Shown here piece by piece: positions 8,607-17,039 of a DNA stretch of 64,000 bases. The notes beneath the pieces are model-generated. The model was given only the letters and a program-made list of their open reading frames with translations, made no database searches and had not been told where the DNA came from. The stretch comes from Streptomyces novaecaesareae (GTDB taxonomy: Bacteria > Actinomycetota > Actinomycetes > Streptomycetales > Streptomycetaceae), in NCBI RefSeq assembly GCF_000716875.1, contig NZ_JNWQ01000002.1:1-64000 (forward strand), given 5' to 3'. Within the stretch, counting starts at the first letter, position 1; each line of letters opens with the position of its first letter. Position numbers and translations under genes: made by a program.

Positions 8607-8704
8607 GTCACTCCCCGGGGGCGCGACGAGAGAATTCACTGCCGTGAGCGCGTTCACCATGCGCCGCTGCTCTCCCAACCCGCCTACCGACCAAGGGAGT
8701 CGCC

Positions 8705-10027
8705 GTGCCATTGGCCGCTGGACCGGTCGCGCCGCTCGCCGCCCACGACCTGATGGTCTTCCTCCTCCAAGTGGGCCTGCTGCTCGGGCTCGCCGTCCTG
8801 CTCGGACGCCTGTTCACCCGGCTCGGGCTCTCCGCCGTCGTCGGCGAACTGTTCGTCGGCGTGCTGCTCGGGCCGTCGCTGCTCGGACACCTCGCCCCCG
8901 GGTTCTCCGAGTGGCTGCTGCCGCACGACCCCGCCCGCTTCCACCTCCTGGACGCCTTCGGGCAGATCGGCGTCATCCTGATGGTCGGGGTGACCGGCCT
9001 GCAGATGGACCTCGGCCTGGTCCGCAAGCGCGGCGCCACCGCGGTACGGGTGAGCGTCCCCGGGATCGTCGTCCCGCTCGGCCTGGGCATCGGGCTGGCC
9101 TTCCTGCTGCCCGACTCGCTGCTCGGCAGGGTCTCCGACCGCAGTACCTTCGCCCTGTTCGTCGGCGTCGCGATGGGCGTCAGCGCGATCCCGGTGATCG
9201 CCAAGACCCTGATCGAACTGGGCCTGCTGCACCGCAACATCGGCCAGCTGACCCTCTGCGCCGTCACCGTCGACGACATCGTCGGCTGGCTGCTGCTCTC
9301 GGTCGTCTCGGCGATGGCCACCGTCGGCGTCTCCGGCGGCCAGATCCTGCACTCGGTGGCCAACCTGGTGGTCGTCGTGGTGCTCGCCCTGGTGCTGCGC
9401 CGGGTCGCCAAGGCGGCCGGGCCCCGGCTCGTGAACGGCGCGGCCGGACCGTCCGTCCTCGCCCTCCTGGTCGCCGCGCTGCTGCTGGCCGCCGCCGGCA
9501 CCCAGGCGCTCGGCCTGGAGGCCGTCTTCGGCGCCTTCCTCTGCGGGCTGGCCCTGACCGGCACCCCGCTGGCCGACCCGACCCGGCTCGCCCCGGTGCG
9601 CACCGTCGTGGTCTCCGTCCTCGCCCCGGTGTTCTTCGCGACCGCCGGGCTGCGGATGGACCTCACCGCGCTCACCCGGCCCACGGTGCTGCTCGCGGGC
9701 CTCGCGGTGCTGACGATCGCCATCATCGGCAAGTTCAGCGGCGCCTACCTGGGCGCGCGGATCAGCCGGATGAGCCACTGGGAGGGCCTGGCGCTCGGCG
9801 CCGGGATGAACGCCCGCGGCGTGATCGAGGTGGTGGTCGCCATGGTCGGCCTCAAGCTCGGTGTGCTGAGCCAGGAGATGTACACCGTCGTCATCCTGGT
9901 CGCCATCGTCACCTCGCTGATGGCGCCCCCGCTGCTGCGCCGGTTCATGGCGCGGATCGAGGAGACGGCCGAGGAGCGGCTGCGCGAGGACGTGCTGAAC
10001 CCGAAGGAGCTCGCCGCCCACCTGTGA
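8705..10027 (+). CDS. CPA2-family cation:proton antiporter
   Basis: A 440-residue integral membrane protein with about 12 hydrophobic segments. It has the Na+/H+ exchanger (Kef/NapA) pattern: GELFVGVLLGPSLLG near residue 55, VDDIVGWLLL near 190, and GMNARGVIEVVVA near 365. It is expected to exchange Na+ or K+ for protons across the cell membrane. It lacks a C-terminal TrkA-N or USP domain and ends soon after the last helix. The GTG start is set by AAGGGAGTCGCC. It is a stand-alone gene between two hairpins, with a possible operator upstream. Confidence 0.9.
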   Translation: MPLAAGPVAPLAAHDLMVFLLQVGLLLGLAVLLGRLFTRLGLSAVVGELFVGVLLGPSLLGHLAPGFSEWLLPHDPARFHLLDAFGQIGVILMVGVTGLQMDLGLVRKRGATAVRVSVPGIVVPLGLGIGLAFLLPDSLLGRVSDRSTFALFVGVAMGVSAIPVIAKTLIELGLLHRNIGQLTLCAVTVDDIVGWLLLSVVSAMATVGVSGGQILHSVANLVVVVVLALVLRRVAKAAGPRLVNGAAGPSVLALLVAALLLAAAGTQALGLEAVFGAFLCGLALTGTPLADPTRLAPVRTVVVSVLAPVFFATAGLRMDLTALTRPTVLLAGLAVLTIAIIGKFSGAYLGARISRMSHWEGLALGAGMNARGVIEVVVAMVGLKLGVLSQEMYTVVILVAIVTSLMAPPLLRRFMARIEETAEERLREDVLNPKELAAHL

Positions 10028-10088
10028 GCACTCGCGGCGCCCCGGCTGACCACTCGTCATGCCCAGGCCGGGGCGTGCGTGAGCAACC

Positions 10089-10128
10089 GCCGGGCCCGGC
10101 ACCTCTGTTGAGAGGTGCCGGGCCCGGC
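10089..10128. terminator. Bidirectional terminator
   Basis: A perfect 18-bp stem (10089-10106 with 10111-10128) with a GTTG loop lies between the ends of the antiporter gene and the convergent agmatine deiminase gene. It can serve both. Confidence 0.85.
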
Positions 10129-10174
10129 GCCGTGGGGCCGGCCCCGGGGTACGCCCGGGCCCGGCCCCGTTCGG

Positions 10175-11338
10175 TCAGCCGAGCGCGGGGACGTCGTGGG
10201 TGGCGCAGTGGATGCCGCCACCGCCGGCCGCGATCGCGTCGATCCTGACGGGGACGATCTCCCGGCCGGGGAAGTACTGCTTCATGATCTGCTGCGCCCG
10301 CTCGTCGGCCCTGGCGTCGCCGAACTTCGGCAGGTAGACGCCCTTCGTGCCGATGTAGAAGTTCATGTACGAGGAGACGAAGGCGTCACCGCGCCCGGTG
10401 ATCCGGTCCGGGTCCGGCTGCGGGAGCTCCACCACCTGCAGCTTCCGGCCGGTCGCGTCGGTGGCGTCCTTCAGGACGGAGCGGGCCTGGTCGGCCGAGC
10501 GGGACCAGACGTCCGGCGGCGTGCCGGGGAAGGCCTGGTCGAGCAGGACCACGCCGGGGGCGACGAAGCGGGTCAGGCAGTCGACGTGGGCGTCGGTGAT
10601 GTCCTTGCCCCGGACGCCAGCCAGCCAGATCACCTTGGTCACGCCGAGGACGCGCTTCAGCTCGGCCTCGACCTCGTCCCGGCTCATGCCCGGGTTGCGG
10701 TTCCCGTTGACGACGGAGCTCTCGGTCACCATGAGGGTGCCCTGGCCGTCGGTCTCGAACGAGCCGCCCTCGGCGACCAGCCGGGTCTCGATCCGCTCGA
10801 CGCCGTACGTGGCCAGCACCGTCCGGGCGACCTTGGCATCGTTGCCGCGCTTCTGCTTGCCGCCCCAGCCGTTGAAGTTGAAGTCGACGCCCTTGACGTT
10901 GCCGCCCTCCTCGACGAACACCGGCAGGGTGTCGCGGGCCCACAGGTCGGCGACCGCGATCGGCACGACCTCGACGGCCGAGCCGCAGGCCTGCTGCGCG
11001 GCGTCCTTCTGCTCGGGGCGGGCCATCAGCACCACCGGCTCGCGGGCCGCGATGGCCTGGGCCAGGCCGGCGACGTCGCGTCGGACGTCCGGGAGCTGCT
11101 CGCCCCAGACGGTCTCGGAGGCGGGCCAGGACATCACCGTGCGCAGGTGCTTGTCCCACTCGGCGCCGAAGCGGCGCACGCCGGGGGTGCCGCCGGGCTG
11201 CGGCGGGGGCACGGCGCCGTCGACGTCGCCGACGCCGTCGGGGGCACAGGCGGTGAGGCCGAGGGTGAGGGCGCCGACACCGACGCCGACACCGGCGAGG
11301 GAGCGCATCAGGGCACGACGGGACAGGGCGTTGGTCAT
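10175..11338 (-). CDS. Exported agmatine deiminase-like lipoprotein
   Basis: A 387-residue protein of the agmatine deiminase / bacterial PAD family, which turns agmatine into N-carbamoylputrescine and ammonia. The catalytic Cys is in GGGIHCATHDVPAL at the C-terminus. Family segments MSWPASETVWG, WARDTLPVF, NFNGWGGKQ, EGGSFETDGQGT and HVDCLTRFV are all present. Unusually, the N-terminus is a twin-arginine signal, SRRALMRSLAG, followed by a lipobox LTAC, so the enzyme should be membrane-anchored outside the cell. It follows its cytosolic paralogue by 54 bases and probably shares its transcript. Confidence 0.9.
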   Translation of the reverse strand: MTNALSRRALMRSLAGVGVGVGALTLGLTACAPDGVGDVDGAVPPPQPGGTPGVRRFGAEWDKHLRTVMSWPASETVWGEQLPDVRRDVAGLAQAIAAREPVVLMARPEQKDAAQQACGSAVEVVPIAVADLWARDTLPVFVEEGGNVKGVDFNFNGWGGKQKRGNDAKVARTVLATYGVERIETRLVAEGGSFETDGQGTLMVTESSVVNGNRNPGMSRDEVEAELKRVLGVTKVIWLAGVRGKDITDAHVDCLTRFVAPGVVLLDQAFPGTPPDVWSRSADQARSVLKDATDATGRKLQVVELPQPDPDRITGRGDAFVSSYMNFYIGTKGVYLPKFGDARADERAQQIMKQYFPGREIVPVRIDAIAAGGGGIHCATHDVPALG

Positions 11339-11392
11339 ACGGGAACTCCGGCTGAGGGGGTCTGGGCTTCGGATGAGGGGGGGACTGCTCGG

Positions 11393-12430
11393 TTACGGCA
11401 GCGGCTCGTGCATGGTCGAGCAGTGGATGCCGCCGCCCCCGGCCATCAGGCGGTCGACGTCGATCTGCACCACCTCGCGGCCGGGGAAGGCCGCGGCGAG
11501 CGCCTCCTTGGCGGCCGCGTCCTTGTACGCGTCGCCGAACTGGGCGGTGATGACGCCGCCGTTGACGACGTGGAAGTTGAGGTAGGAGTCGACGAACTTC
11601 GAGCTGCGGGAGCGGACGGTGTCCGGGCCGTGCACGGGGACGACCTGCAGGCGGCGCCCCCGGGCGTCGGTGGCGGCGGACAGGATCGCGAACTGCCCGC
11701 GGGCGTCCCGGGCCCAGGCGTCGTTGCGGTCGGCCGGCGGCAGCTGCACCATCACCACGCCGGGCCGGACGAACCGGGAGGTGACGTCCACGTGGTCGTC
11801 GGTGATGTCCTGGCCCTTGATCCCGGGCAGCCAGATCATCGTGTCGGCCCCGTAGGCCTCCAGGACGGACTCCTCGATCTCGTCCCGGCTCATGCCGCGG
11901 TTGCGGTTCTTGTTGACCAGGCTGCTCTCGGTGGCCATCACGGTGCCGTCGCCGTCGGTCTCGATCGCGCCGCCCTCGCCGACGAAGTCCGCGTAGGTGT
12001 GGCGCAGGCCCCGGCGGGCGGCGATGCGCTCGGCGGCCTTGGCGTCGTCGTGGTGGACCTGCTTGTTGCCCCAGCCGTTGAAGTTGAGGACCACGGCGTC
12101 CAGGCCGCCGTACCCGTCCCGGCGGAAGACCGGCGCGATGTCGCGCATCCACAGGTCGTCGGTGGGGACGTCGGTGGTCACCTCGACCGCGGAGCCGCAC
12201 CGGGACTGGGCCTTGCCCGCGGTCCAGTCGTCGGGGGCGCACATCACCACCGGCTCGAACTCGGCGATCGTCCGGGCGATCAGGGCGATGTCCTCCTGGA
12301 CGCCGCCCAGGCGCAGCCCCCACACGCCCCGGCGGGACGGCCAGGACATCCAGGTCCGCGCGTGCGGGACGTCGTCCGCCGGCACCCGGGGGTACGGCTC
12401 GGAGGAGTGGTCATCGCGGTAGTGGCTCAT
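11393..12430 (-). CDS. Agmatine deiminase family protein, cytosolic
   Basis: 345 residues, without a signal peptide. Same family as the downstream gene: WMRDIAPVF, NFNGWGNKQ, EGGAIETDGDGT, DDHVDVTSRFVRPG and the catalytic loop GGGIHCSTMHEPLP. The ATG at 12430 is chosen over the longer frame because GGAGACCCTC precedes it and the family alignment begins soon after. A perfect 18-bp palindrome stands 89 bases upstream, and a TetR gene lies beyond it on the same strand. The pair may degrade agmatine for polyamine or nitrogen supply, or deiminate a related guanidine compound. Confidence 0.9.
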   Translation of the reverse strand: MSHYRDDHSSEPYPRVPADDVPHARTWMSWPSRRGVWGLRLGGVQEDIALIARTIAEFEPVVMCAPDDWTAGKAQSRCGSAVEVTTDVPTDDLWMRDIAPVFRRDGYGGLDAVVLNFNGWGNKQVHHDDAKAAERIAARRGLRHTYADFVGEGGAIETDGDGTVMATESSLVNKNRNRGMSRDEIEESVLEAYGADTMIWLPGIKGQDITDDHVDVTSRFVRPGVVMVQLPPADRNDAWARDARGQFAILSAATDARGRRLQVVPVHGPDTVRSRSSKFVDSYLNFHVVNGGVITAQFGDAYKDAAAKEALAAAFPGREVVQIDVDRLMAGGGGIHCSTMHEPLP

Positions 12431-12518
12431 GAGGGTCTCCAGATCGTGCGACGGTGCCCGGGGATGCACGGGGCCGCCACGTCCCACTCTGCACCTTCCT
12501 GCCCGTTCAGGCTCGCAC

Positions 12519-12536
12519 TGACTGAAAAATCAGTCA
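12519..12536. promoter_or_regulatory. Palindromic TetR-type operator
   Basis: TGACTGA-AAAA-TCAGTCA is an 18-bp perfect dyad between the TetR gene and the deiminase operon. TetR repressors bind such sites as dimers. Its place upstream of the deiminase ATG suggests repression of that operon by the neighbouring TetR protein. Confidence 0.7.
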
Positions 12537-12612
12537 AACCTGCGGGCGTGCCATTGACGCATCCTTGACGCCTGCGGTGCGGAGCGTGACGGCCCACCGG
12601 CCCGCGCCGGGC

Positions 12613-13191
12613 TCAGGAAACGAGCCGGGACACCTCGGCGTCGATCGCGTCGGCCATCAGCGTCCGGGCGTGCGCCAACGGCAGGCTGCCGCTGAGCCAG
12701 CGCGTGCTCAGCCCCTCCAGCAGCGCGGTCAGCCGCTCCGCCGCGCCGGCCAGCGCGACCGCCGAGGACATCGGCCGTACGACGCCCAGCAGCTCGGCGA
12801 TCTCCTGCACCCAGATCCGGGTCGCCCGCGCCAGGTCCTCGCGCAGCGTGTCGTCGAACACCGCGCTCGCCCGCAGCTCACCCCAGGCGGTGCTGTTCTC
12901 CCGCACCTCGACGGTGTCCTGGAGCTCCAGCAGCAGCGTCTGCTCCAGCTCCTCGCGGGCCGTCAACGGCGGTGCGTCCGCCGCGCGGTCGGTCGTGTAC
13001 CGCTCCGCCCGGTCGTTGATGAACTCCAGCGTCTGCCGGAGGATCCCGGTGCGGTCCTTGAAGTGGTAGTAGATGAGCGCGGTGGACACACCCGCCTCGG
13101 CCGCGAGCTCCTCCACTCGCAGCCCGCGCACCCCCCGCCGGGCGATCACCCGTGCCGCTGCTTCCAGGATCGACGTTTTTCGACTGGCCAC
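12613..13191 (-). CDS. TetR-family transcriptional regulator
   Basis: A 192-residue TetR regulator. The N-terminal helix-turn-helix reads ILEAAARVIARRGVRGLRVE then AGVSTALIYYHFKDRTGIL, the classic recognition helix. The rest is the all-helical ligand-binding and dimerisation domain. The GTG at 13191 is preferred: AAGGTGG lies just ahead and the HTH starts 9 residues later. It is divergent from the acyl-CoA dehydrogenase gene and upstream of the agmatine deiminase pair. The palindrome at 12519 favours the deiminases as target. Confidence 0.92.
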   Translation of the reverse strand: MASRKTSILEAAARVIARRGVRGLRVEELAAEAGVSTALIYYHFKDRTGILRQTLEFINDRAERYTTDRAADAPPLTAREELEQTLLLELQDTVEVRENSTAWGELRASAVFDDTLREDLARATRIWVQEIAELLGVVRPMSSAVALAGAAERLTALLEGLSTRWLSGSLPLAHARTLMADAIDAEVSRLVS

Positions 13192-13377
13192 GATCCACCA
13201 CCTTACCCGGGCACCCCGGCCCGATCGGACCCGCGGTCTGAAGGGACGGTCAGCCGACGGCCGGCCGCCGGGGAGACCGGGGGGCGGTCCGGCGGGGTGT
13301 CGACGGTGCGGCGGGCGGGAAGGTCCCGGTTGCCGCCGTACCCCTGCCCACCGCCCCTCCCGATCGGATGCCCCGCC

Positions 13378-15174
13378 TTGGACTCCCTCCTGCTCTCCCG
13401 CCGCGACCTCGCCTTCCTGCTGCACGACTGGCTGGACGTCACCTCCCTGACCCGGCGCCCCCGCTACGCCGACCACGACCGGGACACCTTCGACGCGGTG
13501 CTGGAGCTCAGCGAGACCATCGCGACCCGGCACTTCGCCCCGCACAACAAGAAGAACGACGCCGAGGAGCCCCGCTTCGACGGCGAGCGGGTGCACATCA
13601 TCCCGGAGGTGAAGGAGGCCCTGCGGGTCCACGCCGAGGCCGGCCTGGTCGGCGTCTCCATGGACCACGCGGTCGGCGGCCAGCAGCTGCCGGTCGTCGT
13701 CGCCAACGCCTGCCGGGCCTGGTTCCAGGCCGCGAACATCGCCACCTCCTCGTACCCGCTGCTCACCGTCGGCAATGCCAACCTGCTGCTGGCGCACGGC
13801 AGTCGGGAGCAGATCGACACCTACGTGCCGCCCATGGTCGAGGGCCGCTTCTTCGGGACGATGTGCCTGTCCGAGCCGCAGGCCGGCTCCTCGCTGGCCG
13901 ACATCACCACCCGGGCGGTGCCCGCAGCCGACGGCACGTACCGGATCACCGGCACCAAGACGTGGATCTCCGGGGGCGACCACGAACTCGGCGAGAACAT
14001 CGTCCACCTGGTGCTGGCGCGGATCCCCGGCGGCCCGGCGGGCGTGAAGGGCATATCGCTGTTCATCGTGCCCAAGTTCCTGGTGGAGCCGGACGGCACG
14101 CTCGGGGAGCGCAACGACGTCGTCCTGGCCGGCCTCAACCACAAGATGGGCTACCGCGGCACCACCAACGCCCTGCTCAACTTCGGTGAGGGCCGCCACA
14201 CCCCCGGCGGCGCCCCGGGCGCCGTCGGCCACCTGGTGGGCGAGGCCCACCACGGGCTGGCCTACATGTTCCACATGATGAACGAGGCCCGGATCGGCGT
14301 CGGCCAGGGCGCCACGGCACTCGGCTACACCGGCTACCTGCACGCCCTCGACTACGCCCGCACCCGCCCGCAGGGCCGCCCGCTCGGGCACAAGGACCCG
14401 AACGCCCCGCAGGTCCCGATCATCGAGCACGCCGACGTGCGCCGGATGCTGCTGGCACAGAAGAGCTACGTGGAGGGGGCCCTGGCGCTCGGCCTGTACT
14501 GCAGCCGCCTGCTCGACGAGGAGGCCACCGCCGAGCACGAGGCCGAGCGGGCCCGCGCGCACCTGCTGCTCGACGTGCTGACGCCCATCGCCAAGAGCTG
14601 GCCCTCGCAGTGGTGCCTGGCCGCCAACGACCTCGCCATCCAGGTGCACGGCGGCTACGGCTACACCCGCGAGTACGACGTCGAGCAGTTCTACCGGGAC
14701 AACCGGCTCAACCCCATCCACGAGGGCACCCACGGCATCCACGGGCTGGACCTGCTCGGCCGCAAGGTCGTCATGGACGGCGGCGCGGGGCTGGCGCTGC
14801 TCCTCGACACCCTCGGGGCGACCGCCGCCCGGGCCACCGCGGCCGGGGGAGAGGCGGCCGAGCTGGCCGGCGGCCTGGAGCGGGCCGCGGCCCGGATCCG
14901 GCGGACCACCGCCGCACTGTGGTCGACCGGGGACCCGGCGGCCGCGCTGGCCAACGCCACCGTCTACCTGGAGGCCGTCGGCCACGTGGTGCTGGCCTGG
15001 ATCTGGCTGGAGCAGTTCCTCGCCCTCGGCGACGGCACGGACGCCTTCCACGAGGGCAAGCGGCAGGCCGCCCGGTACTTCTTCCGCGTCGAACTCCCGC
15101 GGACCGGCCCGCAGTTCGACCTGCTCGACAGCCTGGACCGGACGGCGGCGGAATGCCGGCCGGAGTGGTTCTGA
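13378..15174 (+). CDS. Acyl-CoA dehydrogenase, long form
   Basis: 598 residues, matching the roughly 600-residue acyl-CoA dehydrogenases that carry an extra C-terminal domain rather than the 380-residue short type. The flavin and substrate segments MCLSEPQAGSSLADITT, TGTKTWISGGDHEL and NEARIGVGQGA are clear. QVHGGYGYTREYDVEQFYRD near residue 425 is the usual C-terminal FAD contact. It would oxidise an acyl-CoA to the 2-enoyl-CoA in the cytosol. The TTG at 13378 gives the family-typical N-terminus, but its ribosome site is weak. Divergent from the TetR gene. Confidence 0.92.
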   Translation: MDSLLLSRRDLAFLLHDWLDVTSLTRRPRYADHDRDTFDAVLELSETIATRHFAPHNKKNDAEEPRFDGERVHIIPEVKEALRVHAEAGLVGVSMDHAVGGQQLPVVVANACRAWFQAANIATSSYPLLTVGNANLLLAHGSREQIDTYVPPMVEGRFFGTMCLSEPQAGSSLADITTRAVPAADGTYRITGTKTWISGGDHELGENIVHLVLARIPGGPAGVKGISLFIVPKFLVEPDGTLGERNDVVLAGLNHKMGYRGTTNALLNFGEGRHTPGGAPGAVGHLVGEAHHGLAYMFHMMNEARIGVGQGATALGYTGYLHALDYARTRPQGRPLGHKDPNAPQVPIIEHADVRRMLLAQKSYVEGALALGLYCSRLLDEEATAEHEAERARAHLLLDVLTPIAKSWPSQWCLAANDLAIQVHGGYGYTREYDVEQFYRDNRLNPIHEGTHGIHGLDLLGRKVVMDGGAGLALLLDTLGATAARATAAGGEAAELAGGLERAAARIRRTTAALWSTGDPAAALANATVYLEAVGHVVLAWIWLEQFLALGDGTDAFHEGKRQAARYFFRVELPRTGPQFDLLDSLDRTAAECRPEWF

Positions 15175-15247
15175 CCCTTCCCGGGCCACTGCGGCCGGAG
15201 AACCGATTTCGCGTCGGCGGATTCATCGCCTAAGGTGGAACCACCGA

Positions 15248-15321
15248 CGCGGGGTGGAGCAGCTCGGTAGCTCGCTGGGCTCATAACCCAGAGGTCGCAG
15301 GTTCAAATCCTGTCCCCGCTA
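15248..15321 (+). tRNA. Initiator tRNA-fMet (CAT)
   Basis: A 74-base cloverleaf folds cleanly. The acceptor arm has the unpaired first position typical of initiators (C1 opposite T72). The anticodon stem has the three stacked G-C pairs flanking CTCATAA with anticodon CAT. The T-arm reads GCAGGTTCAAATCCTGT. CCA is not encoded in the gene. Confidence 0.97.
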
Positions 15322-15327
15322 CTAACG

Positions 15328-15377
15328 GAAGCCGGGGCTGACGCGGAATTCGCGTCAGCCCCGGCTTCGTTGTTTTC
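15328..15377 (+). terminator. Terminator after tRNA-fMet
   Basis: A perfect 18-bp stem (15328-15345 with 15351-15368) with a GAATT loop, followed by the T-rich GTTGTTTTCC. It stands 6 bases from the tRNA 3' end. Confidence 0.9.
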
Positions 15378-15432
15378 CGGGCCCCCTGACCGGCCCCGTC
15401 GGGCCCGACGGCTTCCGGCCTTTTCCGCCGGG

Positions 15433-15892
15433 TCAGCCGGCCGTGGCGGGGGCGGCTATCCGCCCCAGGAGAGCGGCGAGTTCCCGGGGCATGGACAGGA
15501 ACGGCGAGTGGCTGCTGGGCAGTCGGTGGACGGCCCCGAGCGGGTGGCGAGCTCCTCCTGCCGGGCCGGTTCGAGGGCCCGGTCCCGGTCGCAGACGATG
15601 TAGGTGGACGGCACCGTGCGCCAACCCGCCGTCGTCACCGGCTCCATGAGGGAGCGGACGCTCTGCGGGGCCAGCCGCGCCACCGCGCGCTCGGCCTCGC
15701 CGTCGGGGACGTCGCCGAAGAGGACGTGCCGGGCGTCGTCATACGGCGGGGGCGGAGCTGGGCAGGTCGACGGCCTGCGACCGCCAGCCGTCGGCGTCGA
15801 GGGCGGCGCGGACGGCGTCCCAGCACCAGGCTCCGTGCCAGGCCCCGTGGACCAGCAGGAAGGTGGGGCGGTCGGTGTCAGCGGTCAGCGGT
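15433..15892 (-). pseudogene. Decayed alpha/beta hydrolase
   Basis: Reading the minus strand from about 15892, three frames give consecutive pieces of one alpha/beta hydrolase. The first piece is TDRPTFLLVHGAWHGAWCWD continuing to VDLPSSAP. After a frameshift comes YDDARHVLFGDVPDGEAERA to VPSTYIVCDRDRALEPARQE, holding the late Asp. After another shift comes HRLPSSHSPFLSMPRELAAL, holding the catalytic His region. The initiation ATG is in yet another register. The 60 or so residues normally between strand 4 and this middle piece, including the GxSxG nucleophile, are missing. At least three lesions plus a deletion make it a clear relic. Confidence 0.8.
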
Positions 15893-16094
15893 CATACGGG
15901 CGGACCTCCGTTGTCCGGGGCACGGGCAGCGGGGGACGGGCAGCCGGATCGGCCGCCGCGGCCGGCCCGTGCCCGCCCGACGGGGACGCCCCACCCCTCG
16001 CACGAGGGTAATCGCTCGTGCCCGCCGTGGTTCTGACGCCCCGTACGGAGGGAGCGGGAGGCGGCGTCGGGGTGCCCGGCGGGTCGTCCGTCGA

Positions 16095-16322
16095 TCAGAG
16101 GACGAACATCGCGGCGTAGGGCGGGGTGATCCGCACCTTTCGCGCGCCGAAGTCGACGATGACCGAGGCGTTGCCCTCGTCCTCGATTTCGATGACACGG
16201 CCGAGACCGTACTTGTCATGGGTGACGCGGTCGCCCACGGCGAACCGCTTGGGCGGCGCGTCGGGCCTGGCCTTGAAGGGACTGGTGGGCAGGGGGCGCC
16301 GGACTGCCGGTGTTTTCCTCAC
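16095..16322 (-). CDS. Small Tudor-like (PcrA C-terminal type) protein
   Basis: A 75-residue protein with a disordered basic start (PFKARPDAPPKRF) and one small beta-barrel: FAVGDRVTHDKYGLGRVIEI followed by ASVIVDFGARKVRITPPYA. The VGDRVxHxKYGxGxV and VDFG pattern matches the Tudor domain at the C-terminus of UvrD/PcrA helicases, which contacts RNA polymerase. Stand-alone copies are common in streptomycetes. The GTG start is assumed. A role in transcription-coupled processes is only an inference. Confidence 0.7.
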   Translation of the reverse strand: MRKTPAVRRPLPTSPFKARPDAPPKRFAVGDRVTHDKYGLGRVIEIEDEGNASVIVDFGARKVRITPPYAAMFVL

Positions 16323-16570
16323 CCTGGTCAGTATGCTCTGAAAATCGGGGGAACGGGTCGCCCTGGGGGATGGAAATCCCGACCGGGTCGAAGTGGGCCG
16401 ACGGAGCGCTCAACTGCCCTACGGGGTCGGCTTGTTGCGGCCCGGGTCGGGTCGGCGGGGCCGCCTCCCGGCGTGGGGCGGAAAAAATATTCACCCGGAA
16501 TATCCCTCCGGGTGGGCCTGAGCCTGCTACAGTCGAAGCAGTTGCAGTAGTGGTTCCCATGAACTTTGTG

Positions 16571-16601
16571 TGCGCCTGCTGATTGTTGCAGGCGCATTTT
16601 T
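16571..16601 (+). promoter_or_regulatory. Terminator-like hairpin in the cold-shock gene leader
   Basis: TGCGCCTGC (16571-16579) pairs perfectly with GCAGGCGCA (16588-16596) around TGATTGTT, and five T residues follow directly. It has the form of an intrinsic terminator but lies about 95 bases upstream of the cold-shock ATG on the same strand, with no gene just before it. It may act as an attenuator or a temperature-sensitive structure in the leader RNA. Confidence 0.6.
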
Positions 16602-16693
16602 GTTTTCCGGCTCTTTCCGGTGGGTTCTCATCGCGGCGACTCGAAAGTCTGCATGGTGCAGACATTCGAACGGTCTCTCGAAGGAGATTTCTC

Positions 16694-16900
16694 ATGGCTA
16701 CCGGCACCGTGAAGTGGTTCAACTCGGAAAAGGGCTTCGGCTTCATCGAGCAGGATGGCGGCGGCGCCGACGTCTTCGCTCACTACTCGAACATCAGCGC
16801 CAGCGGTTTCCGCGAGCTGGTCGAGGGCCAGAAGGTCGAGTTCGACGTCACCCAGGGCCAGAAGGGCCCGCAGGCGGAGAACATCCGCCCGCAGCAGTAA
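16694..16900 (+). CDS. Cold-shock protein, CspA family
   Basis: A 68-residue cold-shock domain protein, full length for the family. The RNA-binding motifs KGFGFIEQ (RNP1) and DVFAHYSNI (RNP2) are intact. It binds single-stranded nucleic acid and acts as an RNA chaperone. The AAGGAG ribosome site lies 7 bases before the ATG. The gene follows an unusually A+T-rich leader of about 190 bases with a terminator-like hairpin, and it ends at its own terminator. Monocistronic. Confidence 0.97.
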   Translation: MATGTVKWFNSEKGFGFIEQDGGGADVFAHYSNISASGFRELVEGQKVEFDVTQGQKGPQAENIRPQQ

Positions 16901-16931
16901 TTGGTTTCACCCCCGGCGTTTCGTCCGGGAT

Positions 16932-16974
16932 CGAGGGGCCCGCACCGTGCACTGCGCACGGGGCGGGCCCCTCG
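16932..16974 (+). terminator. Terminator after the cold-shock gene
   Basis: A 12-bp stem, CGAGGGGCCCGC (16932-16943) with GCGGGCCCCTCG (16963-16974), 31 bases after the stop. It can also serve the convergent sensor kinase gene. Confidence 0.8.
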
Positions 16975-17039
16975 GCCGTGTCCGGGGCCGTTCGGCGGCG
17001 GCCCGCCCCGTGCCGCCCCGCCCTGCCCCGCCCCGGGCG

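Noticed and set aside
15248..16000. Integrated element at the tRNA-fMet gene
   Set aside because: No integrase gene and no second copy of the tRNA 3' end is visible; the nearby hydrolase relic is simple gene decay.
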